NCBI GenBank assembly: GCA_016208915.1
Contig: JACQXE010000020.1
Location: 1 to 43,671 of the forward strand
DNA from: Nitrospirota bacterium
Lineage (GTDB): Bacteria; Nitrospirota; Thermodesulfovibrionia; Thermodesulfovibrionales; UBA1546
Direction of reading: 5' to 3'
DNA: 43,671 nucleotides
The notes beneath the pieces are model-generated. The model did no database searches. It was not told where the DNA came from and saw only the letters and a list, made by a program, of their open reading frames with translations. Below, in pieces: positions 15,187-22,966 of the stretch. Each line of letters opens with the position of its first letter. The stretch's first letter is position 1. Position numbers and translations under genes: made by a program.

Positions 15187-16182
15187 TTATTGTATTGCAT
15201 AAATATAACCATTTTCAGTGCCGAAAAACAGGACCCCATTGCTTATGGCAGGAGAAGAACTCATCCATGTGCCTGCGCTGAATTTCCATATTTCCTGTCC
15301 GCTATTTATAGCTATGGCATGGAGATTTCCGTCATAACTTCCGATATAGATCATATTGCCGGCTATAGATGGTGAGGAATTCACCCCTCCTTCAGGAAGA
15401 AATTTCCATCGTTCTTTCCCTGTCTTTATATCAACAGCATAGAGGTTGCGGTCAGAACTGCTGAAATATACAACCCCTTGACTTACCGCAGGGGAGGAAA
15501 AGACCTTTCCGTCAGTCTTGAATCTCCACTGTTCTTTTCCTGTTTTCAGGTCAACAGCATATAGGTGATGATCGTAGCTTCCGAAATACACCACTCCATT
15601 ATATATGGCAGTAGAAGAGCTTACCCAACTCTCTGTCCGGAATTTCCATCTTTCCTTGCCTTTCTTGGTGCTCAGTGCATACATATAACCATCATAGCTC
15701 CCAAAACAGATTATCTTGTCTGATACAGCAGGCGATGAGAATATACTCCCCTCTGTTCTGAATCTCCACTTTTCCTGCCCTCTCATTGCATCCACTGCAT
15801 AAAGATTCTTATCATGACTTCCGAAATATACAACCCCGTTATTTACTGCGGGAGAAGAAAATATTCCGCCTTCTGTCCTGAAGCGCCATCTTTCTTCTCC
15901 TGTTCTTATATCAACAGCATAGAGGTGATTGTCATAGCTTCCGAAATATACTGTACCGTCTAATACAGCAGGGGTAGAAAATACACTGCTTTTTGTCCTG
16001 AATTTCCAGTTCACTCCTTTTAGTTGTCCGATGCCTTTTGTATCATAGAAGGCTGTATGCTGCAGATTTGCGCGGAACATTGCAGTTGTCAGGTGTTCGT
16101 TTCTTGCGGTATCTATTGACTGGGTGCAGCTTAATACGAGGGACAGCAAGATTAGTATTGTTATTTTTATCGGTTCTCTCAT
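15187..16182 (-). CDS. PQQ-like beta-propeller lipoprotein
   Basis: A 331-residue protein with a lipoprotein signal (hydrophobic core then LVLSC, lipidated Cys at about residue 19). The rest is about seven near-identical repeats of 40 residues with the pattern SSPAV, VVYFGSYD, LYAVD, TGKERWKF, that is, PQQ-type beta-propeller blades. No PQQ-ligand set is evident, so it is more likely a scaffold or binding protein than a dehydrogenase. BamB-like function is conceivable but blade number and context do not prove it. ATG 16182 is preferred over TTG 16197 because GGAGGT lies just upstream. Confidence 0.8.
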   Translation of the reverse strand: MREPIKITILILLSLVLSCTQSIDTARNEHLTTAMFRANLQHTAFYDTKGIGQLKGVNWKFRTKSSVFSTPAVLDGTVYFGSYDNHLYAVDIRTGEERWRFRTEGGIFSSPAVNNGVVYFGSHDKNLYAVDAMRGQEKWRFRTEGSIFSSPAVSDKIICFGSYDGYMYALSTKKGKERWKFRTESWVSSSTAIYNGVVYFGSYDHHLYAVDLKTGKEQWRFKTDGKVFSSPAVSQGVVYFSSSDRNLYAVDIKTGKERWKFLPEGGVNSSPSIAGNMIYIGSYDGNLHAIAINSGQEIWKFSAGTWMSSSPAISNGVLFFGTENGYIYAIQ

Positions 16183-16312
16183 CTGAACCTCCGCCAAGGG
16201 ATTTTTACCAATAAAGCCTTCTTATTCTGAGATACTTTATGTATTATAGCAGACATCATAGACATATTTTAGGTAGTTTTTTATTATCTGCCTGCTGTAG
16301 AGGTGGTCAAAC

Positions 16313-16349
16313 TTGACATTTATTTTAGATTTGATAACATTTAATCAAA
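16313..16349 (+). promoter_or_regulatory. Candidate hsp20 promoter with overlapping dyad
   Basis: TTGACA (16313-16318) and TAACAT (16335-16340) are 16 bp apart. A dyad TTTGAT (16330-16335) and ATCAAA (16344-16349) straddles the -10 region and could be an operator. No CIRCE element is seen. Transcription would start near 16347, leaving an untranslated leader of about 100 nt. Confidence 0.4.
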
Positions 16350-16407
16350 CCGATTCAAAAGCAGGGCGTATGATTTTGGATCAAATGAGAGGCATTGGAT
16401 GGGGGTT

Positions 16408-16440
16408 TTTCTTTTATATCAATAAATACGTTAGAGGAGG
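16408..16440 (+). promoter_or_regulatory. Candidate RNA thermometer masking the hsp20 ribosome binding site
   Basis: The leader segment UUUCUUUU (16408-16415) can pair with AGAGGAGG (16433-16440), the hsp20 Shine-Dalgarno, over all eight positions with four G-U wobbles and a 17-nt loop. Weak U-rich pairing over the Shine-Dalgarno is the principle of fourU and ROSE thermometers, which are common upstream of small heat-shock genes. This is a manual pairing and no folding energy was computed. Confidence 0.35.
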
Positions 16441-16446
16441 TGTGTT

Positions 16447-16935
16447 ATGCCAAAAAAAGAGTCAAAAGAGATTGTAAAGACTGAGCCCTCAAGGGCGCTT
16501 TCGCCTTTTGAGGATATGGAGCGCAGGTTTGAAGATTTCTTCAGAAGGCCGTTCTCTATGCTCGGCCACTCATGGATGCCGGGCATGAGATTAAGCGAGA
16601 TTGAGGAGATCTCGCCTACAGTGGATATCTTTGAAGAAGGGAATGATGTCGTTGTGAAAGCAGAACTGCCCGGTATGAAGAAAGAGGAGATTGATGTTAA
16701 TGTCAAGAATGACATGATTACCATCTCCGGAGAGAAGAAAAAGGAAGAGAAGGTTGAAAAAAAGAACTATTTCAAGATGGAACGTTCATACGGCTCGTTC
16801 AGCCGTTCTTTCAGGTTAACGAGTGAGGTGCAGTCAGATAAGGTGAAGGCAACATTCAAGGACGGTATCCTGGAGATACGGCTTCCGAAGACAGAGGAGG
16901 CAAAGCAGAAGGAAAAGAAGATTCAGATTCAGTAA
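16447..16935 (+). CDS. Small heat-shock protein, Hsp20 family
   Basis: A 162-residue alpha-crystallin-type chaperone that holds unfolded proteins in the cytoplasm. The N-terminal arm (1-55) is followed by the alpha-crystallin domain (about 56-150) with VDIFEEGNDVVVKAELPG, the ERSYGSFSRSFRL strand pair and the GILEIRLPK signature. The C-terminal KIQIQ supplies the I-x-I oligomerisation motif. The Shine-Dalgarno GAGGAGG is strong and may be masked by a leader hairpin. Copy 4 of the structured repeat starts 11 bp after the stop on the opposite strand. Confidence 0.93.
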   Translation: MPKKESKEIVKTEPSRALSPFEDMERRFEDFFRRPFSMLGHSWMPGMRLSEIEEISPTVDIFEEGNDVVVKAELPGMKKEEIDVNVKNDMITISGEKKKEEKVEKKNYFKMERSYGSFSRSFRLTSEVQSDKVKATFKDGILEIRLPKTEEAKQKEKKIQIQ

Positions 16936-16945
16936 TTGCAATTAA

Positions 16946-17038
16946 AATGTCGGACATAGCATTTTAGCTCAATCTCGCTGCGACATTAATCGAGACTCCT
17001 CCGCAAAATAAACCACTAAAAATACTATGCCCGACATT
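16946..17038 (-). repeat. Structured intergenic element, copy 4 (short form)
   Basis: AATGTCGGACATAGCATTTTAG and CTAAAAATACTATGCCCGACATT form the terminal helix. The two non-Watson-Crick positions are A-C on the plus strand but G-U on the minus strand. Read on the minus strand, the core has AGTGG, TTTATTTTGC, a CTCG/CGAG hairpin and CGAGATTGAGCTAAAATG, which align with the start and end words of copies 1-3. One of the two internal hairpins is absent. It lies between convergent genes. Confidence 0.65.
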
Positions 17039-17059
17039 CAACAGTGTAGTATTCTTGAG

Positions 17060-18511
17060 CTAAAACCTCATCCTTACCCTGTAGGTAAGTTTTACTTCTT
17101 TATCTTTTGAAACAGGGATATTGAATTCAGCAGTGAATGCCTCTGTCTTCTTATGTTCATGTGAGGAACTAAGCATTATCCAGTCGCCTGGAATAGGCTC
17201 GATGACTTTCACAACCACATCCTCTTTTTTATGATTCCGCAGTGATATCTCGAAGGCTGCCTCGTAAGTATCAGATGCAATCTTTTTCCAGTCTGTCTGC
17301 TTTCTGCTCCCTACCACATCAAAGGCATCGCCAAGCTTGATACTGACCTTTTCATCCTTTGGTGTATGGTCTATCGAATCCTCTCCAATAAATTGTAAGC
17401 TTCCTTCACTGTCGTTTTTATAAACGCGCACTGTGCCTTTAGGCAATGGTATGCCGAGGTTATTTTCCTTCTTATTTGCAATCTCTACAAAGACGCCAAC
17501 TTTCTGATTCGTCATCGCTTCGCCGTAGCGGTTGTAGTAATAGTAATTTGCACCACGGTACACAAGTTCCTTTTTTACAGGGACATTATCAGCTGATATA
17601 AGACTGATCTGCTTTGTCTGATTATCTTTTATTGTTGAAGGCCTCAGAAGGGTATATATGTGATATTCAAAGAATGCTTCCTCTCTGAACTGATCCTTGG
17701 CAGGCATTGCAGCTGCCTCTGCAACTCTCAGCATCTTCTGTTGATATTCGGATTCGTCCTTAACTCTATTCACATCTCCTGCAACGAGTTTGAGTTTTGC
17801 ATCTTTATATGTTGTCCCGCTCTTGTTTTCGATCGTTACCCATCCTGATAAATCTGCCTTATCATCTTTTTCATTTAAAGTCACAACATAATCAGCACGC
17901 CAGTTAATTCCGTTTGTTAAATATGATGCCTCGACTTTCTGCATTGATGAAAGACTATTTTCGAGAAGCCAAACCAATGTAGGCTTTGATATGAGGTTTT
18001 CAGGCACGCCCGGAAATATTATCCTTCCCGGATGACCGAATGTTATCTCATCACCAATCTTGAATATCGGCCCCCCGTTATTAGATAAAAGTATGGCGTC
18101 TACAATTGTTTCTCTCTCAGTGTATGGGCTCATCTGATATAACTTAACTGTCTTCCCGACATATTTATCGAGCAGTTTGTTTGGATTCAGCAGGTCATAC
18201 TCATAGTTCTGCTCAAGTATCTGAAGACTTGCTGGATTGATGAGCGATTTGATATGCACGCTTGTTGGGATGATCTGGGATGCAACATCCATGAACCTCA
18301 ATTCCCCTGTGCCTTTCTGAAGCTTTATCTGGCGCTGATCTTTTACAAGTCCAAGGTTTACGTTGTAGATCGTTATTGCCATCCCTGTCTGGTCTTCCAA
18401 TCCTGTTGAAAGGGCTGATTTTTCCTGTTCCTTTGCGACCATTGTTCCGCTTAACCCGAATACAACTAAAAAAATCACTGCTAACTTAATGAAAACACTT
18501 CTTGCTCTCAT
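17060..18511 (-). CDS. Exported DUF4139-domain protein
   Basis: A 483-residue protein with a signal peptide (about 1-26, LAVIFLVVFGLSGTMVA). The body is beta-rich and matches the DUF4139 family, with TLVWLLENS, SYLTNGINWRADYVVTLN, GWVTIENKSGTTYKDAKLKLVAGDV and the C-terminal KEVKLTYRVRMRF. No enzymatic activity is established for the family. It is probably periplasmic or surface-associated. AAAGGAGG precedes the start. It is monocistronic as far as can be seen. Confidence 0.82.
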   Translation of the reverse strand: MRARSVFIKLAVIFLVVFGLSGTMVAKEQEKSALSTGLEDQTGMAITIYNVNLGLVKDQRQIKLQKGTGELRFMDVASQIIPTSVHIKSLINPASLQILEQNYEYDLLNPNKLLDKYVGKTVKLYQMSPYTERETIVDAILLSNNGGPIFKIGDEITFGHPGRIIFPGVPENLISKPTLVWLLENSLSSMQKVEASYLTNGINWRADYVVTLNEKDDKADLSGWVTIENKSGTTYKDAKLKLVAGDVNRVKDESEYQQKMLRVAEAAAMPAKDQFREEAFFEYHIYTLLRPSTIKDNQTKQISLISADNVPVKKELVYRGANYYYYNRYGEAMTNQKVGVFVEIANKKENNLGIPLPKGTVRVYKNDSEGSLQFIGEDSIDHTPKDEKVSIKLGDAFDVVGSRKQTDWKKIASDTYEAAFEISLRNHKKEDVVVKVIEPIPGDWIMLSSSHEHKKTEAFTAEFNIPVSKDKEVKLTYRVRMRF

Positions 18512-18649
18512 CTTAAACCTCCTTTGATTTTTACTGTTCTTGATTGATTAGACAGGGGAGGGGATAAAAAAGTTCCCAAAAGCTTGCGTCTCAATTGAAG
18601 TGAGTGGTAGGGATTGATATTTGCAGTTGCCAGCCTGCGTCGTCCAGTA

Positions 18650-18805
18650 TTAATTGGAAGTCTTCGGGTAGATGATTGGGTCATGGTGGCCTGTCAGGCC
18701 GATGAATCTTACAAGTCCTTTTTCCTTTGCCTTGACACAGGAAGGCCTTATAAGAGTTAGGCTCATTTTATTTGTTTTATCCCTCAGTAACTCATTGCGT
18801 TTCAT
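18650..18805 (-). pseudogene. Short ORF coupled to hicB, possible decayed hicA
   Basis: The ATG (18803-18805) overlaps the hicB TGA in an ATGA arrangement, and 51 codons follow. The N-terminus MKRNELLR is the usual HicA start, but the following GC-HSIY core (with the catalytic His) is absent. A later LVRFIGL loosely recalls the HicA C-terminal LVRKICKDL. I read it as an internally deleted hicA. A genuine unrelated 51-residue protein remains possible. Confidence 0.4.
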
Positions 18806-19014
18806 ACCGCAATTTTTTCTTCAATGAATCCGGATCCTACTGCAGCGATAGCATCTTTGCGATTAAATTCAAGTGTCTCTTTTAGAGTAAGCCGAAGGCT
18901 TTCAATAAGTTCTTCACGTGTTCGTTCCTGACAATTTATACCTGGAATTTCCTCTATCCAGCCAATCCACCAATCACCTGATTGTCTTATTATTGCGGTA
19001 TATTCTGTATTCAT
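18802..19014 (-). CDS. hicB: HicB-family antitoxin
   Basis: A 70-residue HicB-like protein: EYTAIIRQSGDWWIGWIEEIPG followed by TREELIESLRLTLKETLEF, the partially degraded RNase H-like fold of HicB antitoxins. It lacks a C-terminal helix-turn-helix domain, common for short forms. It normally neutralises the mRNA interferase HicA, but here the coupled downstream frame looks decayed, so it may be a solitary antitoxin. AGGAGG provides the binding site. A 71-bp repeat lies upstream of it and another upstream of the neighbouring hydrolase remnant. Confidence 0.8.
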   Translation of the reverse strand: MNTEYTAIIRQSGDWWIGWIEEIPGINCQERTREELIESLRLTLKETLEFNRKDAIAAVGSGFIEEKIAV

Positions 19015-19079
19015 AATTTACATCCTCCTGAATAGATTACAACGCAACTAAAGATGGTTTTGGCATGTTTATTTATTGT

Positions 19080-19150
19080 CCTAACAATTAATATACCAAC
19101 CTGGAATTTACTGCCTTTATGAAGGAATATAGCACAAAAAAAGAGTTAAG
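19080..19150. repeat. Direct repeat R1, upstream of hicB
   Basis: Shares CCTAACAATTAATATAC at one end and ATATAGCACAA...GTTAAG at the other with R2 (19700-19771). The middle differs, but each copy has a small hairpin at the same place: CCTT-TATG-AAGG here and ATTTTATAAAAT in R2. Ends that begin CCTAAC and finish GTTAAG recall integron attC sites only loosely. Confidence 0.55.
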
Positions 19151-19188
19151 AAAAATTAGAATCATTTAAAATTCATACTGGAAATAAT

Positions 19189-19203
19189 ACGGGAAGTGTC
19201 CCT
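19189..19203. repeat. Short palindromic insert at the hydrolase breakpoint
   Basis: ACGGGAAGTGTCCCT contains GGGA-AGTG-TCCC. It lies exactly where the isochorismatase-type reading frame loses homology. Such short GGGACACTTCCC words are often seen beside transposase-associated palindromes, but no transposase is present here. Confidence 0.3.
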
Positions 19204-19618
19204 ATGTTTTTTGTTTTTTGACATGAGTATGGATTCCGCAAGTAACAACTGTTTGGGTTTCCAAACTCCTCAAAGTAATTTCCAACTCGGTATTATAAAA
19301 ACCATCATAAGTTCTTTTATAAACAATTAGGTCATTTTCAGAAGGCTTTAATTCAGGAATAACTTCCGCTCCCCATGAACCACGCAAAGCATGAACACCC
19401 CATTTTTCAGTTTCTGGGTCTTTGTCATTAATATGGCTTGTATTAACATAAACAACAGGTAATTCTTTGTTTTTAGCAAACTCAAGCAATTTTCTGATAT
19501 TAGGAATTATTTCTCTGCATTCAGGACAATAAATCTTACCCTTTGAATCAAGATATTCATTTAACATATCAATAACAAGTATGGTTATTCCTTTTTTGTT
19601 TGCATTTTCTACAGTCAT
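19202..19618 (-). pseudogene. Truncated isochorismatase-family hydrolase
   Basis: The 138 codons encode the first two-thirds of a cysteine hydrolase of the isochorismatase fold (usual length about 180-200). The catalytic Asp is in VIDMLNEY and the catalytic Lys in IVYKRTYDGFY. The frame ends ...CGIHTHVKKQKT-stop just where the catalytic cysteine (HTHVC in relatives) should be, so the nucleophile and the last helices are missing. The breakpoint coincides with a short palindrome. It is flanked by repeats R1 and R2. A good GGAGG site shows it was once expressed. Confidence 0.75.
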
Positions 19619-19699
19619 AAATCAATTCCTCCTATTAAGATGCCCTTTTGCATATTTTACTATATCCCTTTATCTTTTAAAATATTGCTGACAATTTCG

Positions 19700-19771
19700 C
19701 CTAACAATTAATATACGAACTTCACCTTTTACGACGATTTTATAAAATATAGCACAAGAAGAGACGTTAAG
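19700..19771. repeat. Direct repeat R2, upstream of the hydrolase remnant
   Basis: Second copy of the 71-bp repeat described at 19080-19150, 620 bp away in the same orientation. Both ends are conserved and the interior is diverged. The two copies bracket one short gene each on the minus strand, a cassette-like layout. Confidence 0.55.
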
Positions 19772-19811
19772 GAAGAAAATCAATAAAATCAACATGCTAA
19801 GTTTGTGGCAT

Positions 19812-20696
19812 TTACTTCCTCTCCACCTCCACTCTCATCTCCACCATCCCCTCATAACCCTCAAAGGTAAAATCTTTTTCTCTCACTTCTCCGATAGTTT
19901 TCAATTTCTCAATAAATTTTTTCAATCTCTTTGATTCTATGTTAATCAAGAACACATCTTTGTTATTAAGCGATTCTTTTCTGTTAATTTTTCCATTAAG
20001 TTGAGCAATTATGTTTTCAATCTCTTTTTGAGCAGTCGCTCTATCTTTAACACTGAGCATTATAACTGGTAACTCTTTTTTGCCAACAGCCATTGCCCTC
20101 ATTTTTGGCACTGACATAGATTCTTGCCTTAATTCATCTTTTGCTACTGCTCCGGCAGCAGGGATATCCTTCTCGATCTTTTCAGCAGGAGAGGGGGTGG
20201 GCATTGGCTGTTCTTTAGTTGGAAGAGGCATAGGTTTGCTTTCCTGATACTGAACGATTACAGGCTCTTTGTCTTTTATATCTCTTGCTGTCTCTTTTTC
20301 TGTAATTATCTGAGTCGGTTCTTCAGAAGGCGCTTTTGTAACTATTACTTCAGGCTGTATTGATTTAAAGACATAAAAGGCTGTTATTGCTAAAAGGATT
20401 GTTGCAGCTGCGCCAATGGGAAGTTTTACAGAAAGCGGAGAAAATAATCTCTTCCAGATGCTCTCTTTCTGTTCTGCCTCTGCCCTTATCTTTGCCATCA
20501 CTTTCTGCGTAAGCCATGAGGGAGACTCAACCTCATCCAGCTCTTTTACGAATTCGATTGTCTTCTTTAAATCAGCAAGGTTCATCCTGCATGCATTGCA
20601 TGACTTCAAATGTTCATCAACACGCATTTTTTCCTCAGAGGAAAGAATCTCTTCAATATAAGCTGACAGTTTTTCTTGAATGTCTTTACATTCCAT
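19812..20696 (-). CDS. Anti-sigma factor with zinc finger and DUF2275-like periplasmic domain
   Basis: A 294-residue single-pass membrane protein. The N-terminal cytoplasmic zf-HC2 anti-sigma domain has Cys3, His29, Cys33 and Cys36 (HLKSCNAC). A membrane helix spans about 93-110 (LPIGAAATILLAITAFYVF). A Pro/Glu/Lys-rich periplasmic linker leads to a folded C-terminal domain of the DUF2275 type. It is encoded directly after the ECF sigma gene (adjacent coordinates), the normal arrangement for a sigma factor and its membrane inhibitor. The periplasmic domain would sense an envelope signal that releases the sigma factor. Confidence 0.85.
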   Translation of the reverse strand: MECKDIQEKLSAYIEEILSSEEKMRVDEHLKSCNACRMNLADLKKTIEFVKELDEVESPSWLTQKVMAKIRAEAEQKESIWKRLFSPLSVKLPIGAAATILLAITAFYVFKSIQPEVIVTKAPSEEPTQIITEKETARDIKDKEPVIVQYQESKPMPLPTKEQPMPTPSPAEKIEKDIPAAGAVAKDELRQESMSVPKMRAMAVGKKELPVIMLSVKDRATAQKEIENIIAQLNGKINRKESLNNKDVFLINIESKRLKKFIEKLKTIGEVREKDFTFEGYEGMVEMRVEVERK

Positions 20697-21305
20697 TTAT
20701 AAATTCCCCAGCACTTTCTTCAGGCAATTCTTTATCGCTTCTCTTGCCCTGAATAGCCTTGACTTAACAGTTCCTTCTGCTATGTTGAGCATCCTGCTTA
20801 TCTCATCATATGCAAAGCCCTGAATATCCCTAAGTACCAGAACCTCTCTGAACTCAGTATCAAGCGAATCAATGCATTTCTGGACTTTATTCTGTATGTT
20901 TCTTTTTTCGAGTTTTTCAAGGACAGAAGGCTCATTAGACGCAGGCTCCATTTGGATGCTCCCTTCATCTGTAAGGATAGGGTCGTCTATCGAGAACTGT
21001 TCGTGCGAGCGTTGTGTTGCTATTTGTTTGAGGCGGTTCCTGGACAGATTTACAACTATTACATAAAGCCATGTTGAGAATCTGGATTGTTCCCGAAAAT
21101 TCCGAATACTCTTATATGCAGAGACAAATGCATCCTGTACGACTTCTGAGGCATCCTCATAGCTGCCAACCATTCTATATGCTATATTGAACATCTTCTT
21201 CTGGTACTTTCTCACCAATTCCTCAAAGGCATCTACATCGCCTTTTTTACAGAGCGATACGGTCTCTGCATCTTCATCTATGAGCGTCTTTTCTTTTGCC
21301 TTCAT
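20697..21305 (-). CDS. ECF sigma factor, RpoE-like
   Basis: A 202-residue sigma factor with region 2 (DAFEELVRKYQKKMFNIAYR to SRFSTWLYVIVVNLSRNRL) and region 4 (SLDTEFREVLVLRDIQGFAYDEISRMLNIAEGTVKSRL with helix-turn-helix). Regions 1.1 and 3 are absent, as expected for an ECF member. The track of in-frame codons reaches a TTG at 21317, but ATG 21305 is more plausible. It is co-encoded with its anti-sigma factor. Divergent to it is the exported superoxide dismutase, which may be part of its regulon (inference). Confidence 0.92.
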   Translation of the reverse strand: MKAKEKTLIDEDAETVSLCKKGDVDAFEELVRKYQKKMFNIAYRMVGSYEDASEVVQDAFVSAYKSIRNFREQSRFSTWLYVIVVNLSRNRLKQIATQRSHEQFSIDDPILTDEGSIQMEPASNEPSVLEKLEKRNIQNKVQKCIDSLDTEFREVLVLRDIQGFAYDEISRMLNIAEGTVKSRLFRAREAIKNCLKKVLGNL

Positions 21306-21649
21306 ATCATTAGACAACCGAAACAGGAGATAAGTTCCTCAGTGATACCGCCAAAATCAAAGATGACTGCCTTTATCATACGCTTATGATTATAGCACTA
21401 AAGATATTCCTGTATGAGAGGAGGCACCTTAAAATTAGTCTATTAGTCCAAAATAGGCTATCCATAACGAGCAGTTTGTTCCGGTAGAGATTCCTGCATC
21501 ATTCTAACTCTTTGATTTTTCTTATGAATTAGTCTGGCATTAACCTTGCTTAGTGCATATAAAAAGTATGGCAAAAAGGACTATGACATTCATCTATTAT
21601 TTGATAGCATTAAGGTATAACCTTCATGCCGGGGAATGGGGCAGGAGGA
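21306..21649. promoter_or_regulatory. Divergent intergenic region between ECF sigma and sod
   Basis: About 340 bp without a gene. On the minus strand, TATAAT (21389-21394) could be the -10 of the sigma operon, without a good -35. Toward sod, ATGACA and TAGCAT near 21584-21612 form a weak pair, and AAGGT-ATA-ACCTT (21612-21624) is a small dyad near the sod start. No repeat element, RNA gene or further ORF was recognised. Confidence 0.35.
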
Positions 21650-22333
21650 ATGTTTCTCAATAGGAGAGAGTTTTTAACATTTATTAGTATCGCAGGTTTT
21701 TTGTTCGGTTTTATGAAACCGATATCTGCTGAAATAAAAAAGGAGGAAAAGAATATGGCTTACGCAGCAAAGGATTATTCGAAGCTTATCGGGATGGAGG
21801 GACTCAGTGAGACTCTCTTAAAGAATCATTTCACGCTTTATCAGGGATATGTGACGAATACAAACAAGGTGCTTGATACACTGAATCAGATGTTGAAAGA
21901 TGGAAAGACTGCTATCCCTGAATTTGCAGAACTGAAGAGAAGGCTTGGTTGGGAATTTAATGGCATGAGGCTCCATGAGTATAATTTTGAAAACCTCGGA
22001 GGGAAAGGAGGGTTGGACAAGGCAGGAAAACTTGCCAAAAAACTCACAGAGGATTTCGGAAGTTATGAAATGTGGGAGAAGGATTTTAAGGCGACAGGTA
22101 CGATGAGGGGTGTCGGATGGACAGCTCTCTATCATGATCCCATGAATGGAAGGCTTATGAACTTCTGGATCAACGAACATGATGTCTCGCATCCTTCGGG
22201 CTGTGATCTCATCCTCATCATGGATGTCTTTGAGCATGCCTTTATGATTGATTATGGGCTCAAGAGGGCAGACTATATCGAGGCATTCTTTAAGAACATT
22301 GACTGGAAGGCAGTAGAGGCAAGATTAAAATAA
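21650..22333 (+). CDS. Fe/Mn superoxide dismutase with Tat signal and internal start
   Basis: Superoxide dismutase of the iron/manganese family. Numbered from the internal Met at 21755, the metal ligands are His25 (LLKNHFTLYQGY), His74, Asp157 and His161 (MDVFEHAF). The longer form (227 residues) begins MFLNRREFLT, a twin-arginine motif, followed by a hydrophobic stretch, so it should be exported by TatAC. The internal ATG has a much better Shine-Dalgarno (AGGAGG at 21741-21746) and gives a standard 192-residue cytoplasmic enzyme. Both compartments may be served by one gene. An ATG at 21626 exists but has no ribosome binding site. Confidence 0.9.
   Translation: MFLNRREFLTFISIAGFLFGFMKPISAEIKKEEKNMAYAAKDYSKLIGMEGLSETLLKNHFTLYQGYVTNTNKVLDTLNQMLKDGKTAIPEFAELKRRLGWEFNGMRLHEYNFENLGGKGGLDKAGKLAKKLTEDFGSYEMWEKDFKATGTMRGVGWTALYHDPMNGRLMNFWINEHDVSHPSGCDLILIMDVFEHAFMIDYGLKRADYIEAFFKNIDWKAVEARLK
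21741..21757 (+). promoter_or_regulatory. Internal ribosome binding site and start within sod
   Basis: AGGAGG (21741-21746) sits 8 bp before the in-frame ATG (21755-21757) that begins the conserved enzyme domain. Such an optimal site inside a coding region is unlikely to be an accident and decides a second start. It also fits conversion of a former cytoplasmic gene by addition of an upstream signal. Confidence 0.6.
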
Positions 22334-22354
22334 CAACCATGAAAGGAGGACTTT

Positions 22355-22819
22355 ATGGCAGAGAGAGCATCGGAAAGAGAAGAGAAAGTCACAAAGCCCG
22401 TTGAACTATCGCAACGGTTCTTGGAGATCATCAAGGAATGGCAGAGGCTTGAGGATGAAACGATACGATATTCAGAAGAGTTAATGAAAAAGACCAAGAA
22501 CAAACTGATTACTATGACAATGGAGATGATAAAGCATGATTCTCAGAAGCACAAGGCGATGCAACAGATGTTGATTGACAGCGTTACAAAGGAGCCGTTT
22601 GTTCTCAGTCCGGACGACCTTGGCGCATTGGGGAAAAGACTGAACGCGCATCTGGAAGCCGAAGCCAAGTCTGTTGAGTTCGGAGAAGAGGCATTTAAAA
22701 ACAGTGAACTATTCGTGACAAAATATGTGCTCTCATACCTCATCGCAGATGAGCAGAAACACCATGCCTTGCTCAACAAGCTTGAGGAGCTGAAGAGGGC
22801 TACAGTTTTTGTAACGTAA
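22355..22819 (+). CDS. Ferritin-like domain protein
   Basis: A 154-residue, all-helical protein with spaced carboxylates and histidines suited to a di-iron four-helix bundle: WQRLEDETIRYSEELM, MEMIKHDSQKHKAM, HLEAEAKSVEFGEEA and LIADEQKHHALL. It resembles the rubrerythrin/ferritin-like superfamily but has no rubredoxin Cys pairs. It begins 21 bp after sod behind AAAGGAGG, so the two form an operon. A role in peroxide or iron handling next to superoxide dismutase is likely. The substrate is inferred from context. Confidence 0.75.
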   Translation: MAERASEREEKVTKPVELSQRFLEIIKEWQRLEDETIRYSEELMKKTKNKLITMTMEMIKHDSQKHKAMQQMLIDSVTKEPFVLSPDDLGALGKRLNAHLEAEAKSVEFGEEAFKNSELFVTKYVLSYLIADEQKHHALLNKLEELKRATVFVT

Positions 22820-22835
22820 ACCATATTCAGACAAA

Positions 22836-22897
22836 AGGATGATATCATATTATCAAAATCGTTTCTGAGGTGAAAGATCATCCTGTAGGATTTTTCA
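22836..22897 (+). other. Weak stem-loops between ferritin-like gene and pfpI
   Basis: AGGATGAT (22836-22843) can pair with ATCATCCT (22877-22884), and a smaller ATCCT-GT-AGGAT hairpin followed by TTTTT overlaps its right arm. This could be a weak terminator or attenuator. Neither helix is convincing on its own. Confidence 0.25.
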
Positions 22898-22966
22898 AGA
22901 AATAACATTTATGATGCGGAATGAAAAGATAATGCTTACATCTTCACAGGAGAGGTTAAGATATAG

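Noticed and set aside
19080-19771. R1 and R2 as integron attC sites
   Set aside because: The ends are similar to RYYYAAC and GTTRRRY, but the outermost bases do not fit and the arms of each copy do not pair with each other as attC arms must. No integrase was found.
21626-21649. sod start at ATG 21626
   Set aside because: No ribosome binding site is visible. The ATG at 21650 begins the twin-arginine signal and 21755 begins the enzyme domain.
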